A DNA stretch of 19,870 bases from JBIOJM01 sp044450785 (GTDB lineage Bacteria > Planctomycetota > Planctomycetia > Isosphaerales > Isosphaeraceae), in assembly GCA_044450785.1 (NCBI GenBank), contig JBIOJM010000176.1:1-19870 (forward strand). The letters are read 5' to 3'. The number at the start of each line of letters is the position of its first letter. Position 1 is the stretch's first letter. The position numbers and the translations under genes are program-made. Positions 14,580 to 19,870 of this stretch are shown piece after piece. The notes under the pieces were generated by a model. That model was not told the origin of the DNA. It did no database searches and saw only the letters and a program-made list of their open reading frames with translations.

Positions 14580-17489
14580 TCACCGGTCCGCCGCCCTGGC
14601 CGCGAAGCCGGCAAGGGGTTTGGGTATGGGATCGCCCTCGCGGAGCCGGTAGCCGGCGTCGGCCGCGAGGCCTTGATAGCGGTCGCGCCCGCCCGAGGGC
14701 CATGTGACCTCGACGCGGTCGACCATCCGCGCCGCTCCCAGGCCGAAATGAAGACGGTGATCGTTCGCCGACAGATAGCTTCCTCCGCCGAACCGCGCCG
14801 CGACCTGGGTCCGTCCCGAGACGGTGACGGCCACCCGCGCGCCGACGCCGTCTCGGTTCGACGCGGTTCCCTCGACGGCGAGCGTCAGAAAATGGTCCAG
14901 CGAGGCGGCTTGATTGCGGAACAGGGCAAGCGGGGCGTTCTCGGAGACGATCAGGAGGTCGGTGCGGCCGTCGTTGTCCAGGTCGCCGGTGGCCAGTCCG
15001 CGCCCCAGCCGGAGCTGTTGCCAGGGAGGGCCGGCGCGGCTTGAAACGTCGAAGAGCTTACCCGCGCCATCGCCCAGAAAGAGCTGCGCGGGCATGGCGT
15101 AGGGGGTCGTGGGGCGATAGTCGTTCGTGTGCCCGTTGGCCTGCACCAGGTCGAGGTGGCCGTCGTTGTTGGCGTCGATCGCGGCGAGTCCGAAGCCGAG
15201 CACGAAACGGGTGGGGGCGACCAGTCCGGCCGCGGACGTCCGATCGCTGAACAGGCCGCCGCCCAAGTTGTGGTAGAGCGTGGTCGACTCGCCGTAGAAA
15301 TTGGTGACGGCCAGGTCGAGCCGTCCGTCGCCGTCGAAGTCGCCGCACGCCACTCCCATCCCTGCCAGGTAGCCGCCGCTCGCGTTGGTCGCCAGGCCCG
15401 ACTCGTGTCCCTCCTCGGTGAACCGGAATCCACCCTGGTTGCGAAAGAAATAGTTGGCCGTCGTATCGTTGGCCACGAACAGGTCGGTCTTGCCGTCGCC
15501 GTCCAGGTCGGCCGCGAGCACCCCCAGGCCACGTCCGTCGAGGTCGACAATGCCGGCCTGCTCGGTCACGTCGACGAACCGGCCGCCGTCGTTGCGGAAG
15601 ACGTGATCCGGCAGCGCGGGAAAGTGGCGCGGATCGCAGTAGGTGTATCCCGGGCGTGGCGGATCCTCGCAGGGCGGCGCGGTCGCCGGATCCCATTTCA
15701 GATAATGGCAGACGTACAGGTCGAGGTCGCCGTCGTTATCCAGATCGGCCCACGCCGCCGATGTCGGCCAGTCGCGTACACCGGAGAGCGCCGCCCGGTC
15801 GGTCACGTCCTCGAATCGTCCCTGACCGAGATTGTGATAGAGGGCGTACGATCCCCATCGGGTGACGAAAAGGTCGGGCCGGCCGTCGTTGTCGTAGTCG
15901 CCGACGGCGACTCCGTGTCCGTAGCCACCGGCCAGCGTAGCCAGCCCCGAGGCGGCCGTCACATCCTCGAACCGCCCGTCGCCCCGGTTGCGGAAGAGCC
16001 GGTCGCCGAACGGCGGGGGATTCGTCCGCGGAGGGAACGGTCCTCCTTGAACGGCATAGATGTCGAGCCGTCCATCACCGTCGAAGTCGAGGACGGCCAC
16101 CCCGCCGCTCATGGTTTCGGGGAGCTGGCGGCGGTCAGTGCGTCCGTTGTCGAAGACCAAGGTCAGGCCCGATTGCTCGGCGTCGTCGATGAATGACGGG
16201 ACTCCCAAAGCGCTCGCGACCGCGGCCTTCCCTTCCCACCGCGGCGCGGGCGGCGTCACGAGGTCAGCGAGTGACCGGCCGTCGGAGTCGGGCGCTGGCT
16301 CGGCCGGTGTGAGGAGCGCGATCGCGGCCTGAGCCTCGGTCGCGGCGGCCGGGTCTTGCCGTGCGACGAGCCCCCACCATGCCCTGGCGTCGAACCGCCG
16401 GCCGAGCGCAAGAGCGGCCGTGGCGAGCTCGGCCGCGTGCGGGGCCAGGTCGGGCAAGCTCGCAAGCGTCCGGTACCGCTCGCTCGCGACGTCGACCGCC
16501 GCCTTGCGGCGCCTCAGCCCGGCGACGCGATTCGTCTCGCCGGCCTGCGCCGCCAGGTCCGCCAGCCGCTCGAGGGCCGACGAATCCTCCGGCTCCAGGG
16601 CGAGGACCTCCTCGATGGCCGATCGCTCGGCGCGGCGGTCGCCGTTCCGCGCCGCCAGCCAGGCGCGAAGCCCGAGCACCCGCGCCTTGGAGAAGCTCGA
16701 TGCGGGAAGGTGCGCCGACGCCCGCACGACCTCTTCGGGCCGGTCGGCCGCCCTGGCCCACTCGAGCCTGGCCCGCCAGACCGCGTGGTCGTCCGGCCGC
16801 GCCCGCTCGCACCGCGTGAGCCACTCGCCGGCCTCCTCGAAACGCCCGGAGCGGGTCGCCAGGTCAGCCAGGGCGAGCCAGACGCGGTCGTCGTCGGGGG
16901 CCGCCCGCCTGGCATTTTCGAGCGCCTCGCGCATCGCGTCGATCGGGTACGCAACGGTTTCGATGCTCCAGATCATGCGCAACGTTTCCGAGGGGTTTCT
17001 CTGGCGCTCGACTTCCCGGCGCAAGAACCGCTGGTAGTCGTCGTGCCGGCCGGTGATCCAGTGCAGCCGGCCGAGTAGCCGCCCGCCTTCGTCACCGGTT
17101 TCCCCCCCGGCGCGGTTCGCACGCTCCAGGCACGACTCGGCCAGCGCGTAGCGGCCGGTTTCAAGGGCAAGCCGGCCGCGCGCCAGGGCCGCCATCGGTC
17201 CTTCCCGGGCCAGGGCGGGCACGCGGCCCCAGGCCGCCATGGCGGCGTCGGTACGGCCCTCGATCTCTTCGCAGAGGCCCAGCCAGTACTCAACGTCGCC
17301 CCGCATGGGCCAGCGCTTTTCCACCCGCGCCAGACGCACCCTCGCCTCACCGAACCGCCGCGCGCCGATCAGGCGCCGGGCCTCCGCCAGCTCGGTTCGC
17401 AACCGCCACGCCCCGACCGCCTGGACCGCAATCCAACCGGCCAGGACGATTCCGAACCCGAGGACGAGAATGAGCACGCGACGTCGCAT
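14580..17489 (-). CDS. TPR + FG-GAP/ASPIC-UnbV (CRTAC1-like) membrane-anchored protein
   Basis: The protein is 969 residues. An N-terminal membrane anchor (RVLILVLGFGIVLAGWIAVQ, about 4-23) is followed by helical TPR-like repeats to about residue 390, for example GRYALAESCLERANRA and SGRFEEAGEWLTRCERARPD. From about 430 comes a seven-bladed propeller with seven calcium-type DxDxDGxxD loops at about 468, 531, 582, 661, 717, 771 (DANNDGHLD) and 836. An ASPIC/UnbV domain lies at about 866-935, with NRDGVGARVAV and VEVTWPSGGRDRYQG. The part outside the membrane would be periplasmic or surface exposed; the ligand is unknown. The ATG at 17489 is chosen over an upstream ATG at 17573 because GAGGAG lies just before it and the anchor follows at once. 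Confidence 0.92.
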   Translation of the reverse strand: MRRRVLILVLGFGIVLAGWIAVQAVGAWRLRTELAEARRLIGARRFGEARVRLARVEKRWPMRGDVEYWLGLCEEIEGRTDAAMAAWGRVPALAREGPMAALARGRLALETGRYALAESCLERANRAGGETGDEGGRLLGRLHWITGRHDDYQRFLRREVERQRNPSETLRMIWSIETVAYPIDAMREALENARRAAPDDDRVWLALADLATRSGRFEEAGEWLTRCERARPDDHAVWRARLEWARAADRPEEVVRASAHLPASSFSKARVLGLRAWLAARNGDRRAERSAIEEVLALEPEDSSALERLADLAAQAGETNRVAGLRRRKAAVDVASERYRTLASLPDLAPHAAELATAALALGRRFDARAWWGLVARQDPAAATEAQAAIALLTPAEPAPDSDGRSLADLVTPPAPRWEGKAAVASALGVPSFIDDAEQSGLTLVFDNGRTDRRQLPETMSGGVAVLDFDGDGRLDIYAVQGGPFPPRTNPPPFGDRLFRNRGDGRFEDVTAASGLATLAGGYGHGVAVGDYDNDGRPDLFVTRWGSYALYHNLGQGRFEDVTDRAALSGVRDWPTSAAWADLDNDGDLDLYVCHYLKWDPATAPPCEDPPRPGYTYCDPRHFPALPDHVFRNDGGRFVDVTEQAGIVDLDGRGLGVLAADLDGDGKTDLFVANDTTANYFFRNQGGFRFTEEGHESGLATNASGGYLAGMGVACGDFDGDGRLDLAVTNFYGESTTLYHNLGGGLFSDRTSAAGLVAPTRFVLGFGLAAIDANNDGHLDLVQANGHTNDYRPTTPYAMPAQLFLGDGAGKLFDVSSRAGPPWQQLRLGRGLATGDLDNDGRTDLLIVSENAPLALFRNQAASLDHFLTLAVEGTASNRDGVGARVAVTVSGRTQVAARFGGGSYLSANDHRLHFGLGAARMVDRVEVTWPSGGRDRYQGLAADAGYRLREGDPIPKPLAGFAARAADR

Positions 17490-17514
17490 CGTCTCCTCAC
17501 GACCCGACGACCAA

Positions 17515-17534
17515 CGAAAAGACTCGGCCGAGTC
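17515..17534 (-). terminator. possible intrinsic terminator after the DUF1559 gene
   Basis: The 14-bp palindrome GACTCGGCCGAGTC (17521-17534) reads into TTTTCG on the minus strand. It can fold as a 5-bp stem with a GGCC loop. It lies about 60 bp past the DUF1559 stop and before the CRTAC1-like start, so it could end the DUF1559 transcript. The stem is short and the T run only four long, so confidence is moderate. Confidence 0.4.
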
Positions 17535-17594
17535 GAGTCCTCCGCCGGGCCCTGCCCAGACCTTCAGCAACAATCAAACGAAGCCGGCGCCAGG

Positions 17595-18752
17595 TCAGTA
17601 CTGGTCTTCCGCGATGAACTCGTTGCCGGCGCGAGTACCGAGGGCCCACCATATCGACGGGGTGATCGAATCCTTGATGAACCTGACGCTTCCGTCGCCA
17701 AGCAACACGTTCACGCCCCCCGGGTGGTTGCTCTGGGCATTCGAGTACGACGAGTCATCGGGGCCACATCCCGCGCAGGAAGATCGGCACGAGTTCCAAG
17801 GGTACTGCTTCGAATTGGGTGGGACGATCGTGTGGAACAGGGTCATCGTGGTCGCGCCCCAACCCCAGCGGTTGCCGTTCAGGTTGGACAGGTTGCTGTT
17901 CGACTGGTACGCCTGGGTGCATGCCTGGAGCGCCGCGGTCAACGTGGCGCCGGGAATTTTGGACACATCCTGCACGTCCGCCACCTGTGCGGCAGTGACA
18001 CCCGTGACGGAGCCATTCCGTTTGGAGGGTGAGATGGCGTTGTCCCCGACCAGCGACTCTGAATAGGCGACGGTGCTCGATGTGCCGTCGGTGATGTCGC
18101 TGATGCCGCGGGACAACCAATAGCAGAAAATGCCTGTGGAGTAGGGTGTACAGCCGGGCTGGCCTCCGTTGATCTTGAACGGGTCGGGCTGGCAGCCCCC
18201 ATACCCCGGCACGGTGGTGTAGCCGGCGAGGCTGGTGGTCCCGACGCTGCCCCGATAGCTGTTGATGTTGGGCGTACCGGTGCCCCAATTCGGCCGATTC
18301 CCCTGCGCGGCGTTGGGGTCGGACGGACAGGTGAACGAGTTGATGACCGACGTCCAGGCCGAACCGTTGCAGTTCTGCCCGTAGTCGAACCCGCCGCAGA
18401 ACGCGAAGTTGATCGCGTTGTAGGTGGTGCCTTGCTCCAAGTAGGGGAGCATCTCCGCCAGGGCGCTCCATTCGGTCCACGCCGCATAGCTCTTGCTTCC
18501 TCCATTTGAGCCGCCAGCGTAGAAGAGCTGGTTGGCCGCTTGCGAATGACCCTGCGGGAATCGATCGGCGCTCGAGTGATAGTTATGCATCGCCAGGCCG
18601 ATCTGCTTCAGGTTGTTCGAACACTGCACACGCCGGGCCGCCTCGCGCGCCGCCTGAACCGCCGGCAGCAACAAAGCGATGAGCACTGCAATGATGGCGA
18701 TGACCACGAGGAGCTCGATCAGCGTGAACGCACGTCGCGTTCTCGGACTCAT
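17595..18752 (-). CDS. DUF1559 family type II secretion/type IV pilin-like protein
   Basis: The protein is 385 residues. It begins with a prepilin signal: short basic leader MSPRTRRA, then FTLIELLVVIAIIAVLIALL and PAVQAAREAARRVQCSNNLK. The residue before the cleavage site is Ala, where the general prepilin rule favours Gly. The C-terminal H-X9-DG motif of the DUF1559 family is present (HPGGVNVLLGDGSVRFIKD). The large Cys/Gly/Asn-rich middle is the exported beta-rich body. DUF1559 proteins are expanded in Planctomycetota and are presumed surface or secretion pseudopilins; the partner is not known here. GGGAGG 6 nt before the ATG at 18752 supports this start over an in-frame ATG at 18875. Confidence 0.95.
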   Translation of the reverse strand: MSPRTRRAFTLIELLVVIAIIAVLIALLLPAVQAAREAARRVQCSNNLKQIGLAMHNYHSSADRFPQGHSQAANQLFYAGGSNGGSKSYAAWTEWSALAEMLPYLEQGTTYNAINFAFCGGFDYGQNCNGSAWTSVINSFTCPSDPNAAQGNRPNWGTGTPNINSYRGSVGTTSLAGYTTVPGYGGCQPDPFKINGGQPGCTPYSTGIFCYWLSRGISDITDGTSSTVAYSESLVGDNAISPSKRNGSVTGVTAAQVADVQDVSKIPGATLTAALQACTQAYQSNSNLSNLNGNRWGWGATTMTLFHTIVPPNSKQYPWNSCRSSCAGCGPDDSSYSNAQSNHPGGVNVLLGDGSVRFIKDSITPSIWWALGTRAGNEFIAEDQY

Positions 18753-19134
18753 ACAGGACCTCCCATCGAATCGGAAGAAAAGGAAGAATTCCGTACGGCT
18801 AACGCACTGCCGCGCGAACGAAGAGTGATCCAGGTCCTTCTGATGAAACCGGCGCTTTCGATCGGCTGTCCCCACCAGTCACCTTGCCGAACCGCAAGAA
18901 CTCTGATGAACGATGGTGGCATGTTGGTGTGGAACCGGCGACCGGCCAGGCAGTGGACGTCCAAGGTGTGGTCGGAAGGGTCAATCGACGTGGAGGAGAC
19001 GAAAACCGAGACAACGCTTTCGAACGGGGGCGTCACGGGGAAACCTCGAGCTCTCGAAACACCCGACTCGCGGCGCACGAACCGTCGATCTCGGATCGCG
19101 CGGCATCGGTTTATTCCACTCGGGTGATTTCGTC
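18753..19134. other. gene-free leader upstream of the DUF1559 gene
   Basis: This 382-bp stretch lies between the lipoprotein stop and the DUF1559 start. On the minus strand it holds a 109-codon frame (19078-18749) that runs into the DUF1559 start; I do not accept it as a gene because it has no Shine-Dalgarno or recognisable content. I see no convincing promoter, terminator or RNA. It presumably carries the DUF1559 promoter and leader. Confidence 0.55.
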
Positions 19135-19350
19135 TTATCGCGTCGGCTGGCCTTTGGTCTGAATGGTCTTGCCGCCATACGCCGCCTTGCGGGCCGCGCT
19201 CTCTTCAGCCTGTTTCGCCTCGTTGTCGGGTGCTGGCCCTCCTGCCGTGTTCGAAGCCCCGCCACCGCATCCGCTCGCCAAGGCGAGCAGGCCGAGCAGG
19301 CTCAATTCGTGCACCATCCGCTTTGCTCGGAAAGCCTTCACCTTGCGCAT
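19135..19350 (-). CDS. small lipoprotein
   Basis: The protein is 71 residues. The start MRKVKAFRAKRMVHELSLLG is followed by LLALASGC, a lipobox whose Cys is at 28, so the mature protein is lipid-anchored. The mature part is 44 residues, Gly/Ala/Ser then charged (DNEAKQAEESAARKAAYGGK), with no known domain. Small planctomycete lipoproteins of this kind are often found near DUF1559 genes, so it may work with the pilin-like protein; the function is unknown. I use the ATG at 19350. ATG at 19317 (residue 12) also gives a full signal peptide. The upstream extension to 19716 has no support. Confidence 0.75.
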   Translation of the reverse strand: MRKVKAFRAKRMVHELSLLGLLALASGCGGGASNTAGGPAPDNEAKQAEESAARKAAYGGKTIQTKGQPTR

Positions 19351-19732
19351 CAGCGATTCCCTTTCCAGCGGTCTTCGCGCACCGCACGCTTTGCCGCCGG
19401 GCTGTCGGACGCTTATATAATGGAGGAGAGCCGCGAACGAAAGTGACACGATTCTGGCGCGAGCCCCTGAAAAAACGACCCGTTTCGCAGGCCGCTCCGA
19501 TCGCCTGCGTCCGCTCGCAAACCCTGACCTGGCGTTCGCTCGAAGGACACGACGGTCCTCGGCTTTTTGAACGGTAGCCCACGATCTCCGCCTGCTCGAG
19601 GCAATCGTAAACCTGGCATGCGGACCAAGGATACAACCACACAACCATATTAATTTATTAGGTCCAAGGGATGAAGTCAACAAGATACCACTCTCCCGCC
19701 TACCGAACCGGACCATGATCCGCAGTCTCTGA
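19351..19732. other. gene-free region between the lipoprotein gene and the insertion sequence
   Basis: This 382-bp stretch has no gene I can support. It contains an AT-rich patch at about 19640-19680 with a good promoter-like pair, and a TATATAAG box on the minus strand at 19412-19419 that could be a second -10 but lacks a -35. The rest is unassigned leader. Its right end meets the likely insertion-sequence boundary. Confidence 0.6.
19652..19680 (-). promoter_or_regulatory. candidate sigma70-type promoter for the lipoprotein gene
   Basis: On the minus strand, TTGACT (19675-19680) and TAAATT (19652-19657) are separated by exactly 17 bp. The -35 matches 5 of 6 and the -10 matches 4 of 6 of consensus. 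The leader to the lipoprotein ATG would be about 295 nt, which is long. It sits about 50 bp from the insertion-sequence end. Confidence 0.4.
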
Positions 19733-19870
19733 GAGGGTGTTTGGAAACCTACGCAGCCTGGGCAACGGCGAGTCGCCTGGTCATAATGTTGATCATGGCC
19801 AGATAGATCATTGCCTCAGATTTACTTGTGTTGAATTCATAGTCCTTGCTCATCCGCCGAAACCTTCCTA
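19733..19870 (-). mobile_element. IS5-family-like insertion sequence, 3' end, runs off right edge
   Basis: The transposase 3' end at 19749-19870 lies close to GAGGGTGTTTGGAAAC at 19733-19748, which looks like a terminal inverted repeat: G-rich, and ending just before the transposase stop. The bases just outside are TGA, a possible short target duplication. The matching left end is beyond the window, so the boundaries are provisional. Confidence 0.6.
19749..19870 (-). CDS. IS5-family-like transposase, C-terminal fragment (partial)
   Basis: Only the last 39 residues are in the window, ending at TAG 19749-19751. They read FRRMSKDYEFNTSKSEAMIY followed by LAMINIMTRRLAVAQAA. That is the typical end of an IS5-type DDE transposase: RRxSKDYE just after the catalytic region, then the SEAxIYxAMI helix and an RRL tail. 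The DDE triad and start are to the right of the window, so intactness cannot be judged. The stop lies directly inside the likely terminal inverted repeat, as is common in short IS5-group elements. Confidence 0.75.
   Translation of the reverse strand, partial: GRFRRMSKDYEFNTSKSEAMIYLAMINIMTRRLAVAQAA

Noticed and set aside
12956..14707. Long plus-strand open frame (583 codons)
   Set aside because: It is antisense to the DUF1549/DUF1553 gene, with Arg/Gly/Pro-rich shadow composition and no domain.
15129..16196. Plus-strand open frame with repeated Val/Glu/Gly segments
   Set aside because: It is antisense to the FG-GAP repeats, and its repetition mirrors the real DxDxDG loops.
18749..19078. 109-codon minus-strand frame upstream of DUF1559
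   Set aside because: It overlaps the DUF1559 start, has no Shine-Dalgarno and no recognisable motif.
19351..19716. Upstream extension of the lipoprotein frame
   Set aside because: It would bury the signal peptide and lipobox inside a protein; composition is Arg-rich noise.

Overview
The window reads as chromosomal DNA of a high-GC planctomycete, and an Isosphaeraceae-like or other Planctomycetia lineage is my inference. The evidence is the right-hand half, which carries families greatly expanded in Planctomycetota: a DUF1501 protein paired with a PSCyt1/DUF1549/DUF1553 cytochrome-like protein, a TPR + FG-GAP + ASPIC/UnbV (CRTAC1-like) protein, and a DUF1559 prepilin-like protein ending in an H-X9-DG motif. 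All supported genes lie on the minus strand, so transcription runs from high to low coordinates. The large open frames on the plus strand are shadows of these genes.

Positions 1-10499 hold most of an extracellular contractile injection system (eCIS; the Afp/PVC/MAC type of phage-tail-like particle). In transcription order the genes are: contractile sheath (10499-8973), inner tube (8962-8432), a two-CPxC zinc-ribbon protein (8424-7690), a disordered protein with conserved ends and a 27-bp tandem repeat (7693-6779), a DUF4255 tail-terminator-like protein with an Ig/TIG-like C-terminal half (6782-5565), an AAA+ ATPase (5568-3415), a 92-residue small eCIS protein (3418-3140), a DUF4157 'eCIS core' protein with an unrecognised C-terminal region (3143-1479), the CIS tube/adaptor protein (1482-826), a LysM baseplate protein (829-455), and the start of the gpD/VgrG-like spike hub, which runs off the left edge (458-1). 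From 7693 down, eight successive gene junctions are 4-nt ATGA overlaps, so this is one translationally coupled operon. The remaining baseplate genes (gpV/PAAR spike tip, gp25, gpJ, fibre, tape measure) would be expected to the left of the window.

Positions 10500-10818 form the boundary: a possible terminator for the upstream operon next to a possible promoter for the sheath operon. Positions 10819-14428 hold the DUF1501 and DUF1549/DUF1553 pair. Positions 14580-17489 hold the TPR/FG-GAP protein, and a hairpin followed by a T run separates it from the DUF1559 prepilin-like gene (17595-18752). A 71-residue lipoprotein gene (19135-19350) has a sigma70-like promoter candidate upstream. The right edge is entered by the 3' end of an IS5-family-like transposase gene.

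The most interesting part is the eCIS operon. Its DUF4157 protein is a candidate cargo or toxin with no C-terminal domain I recognise and with visibly AT-richer DNA. Its disordered linker protein shows a recent, nucleotide-identical repeat expansion.
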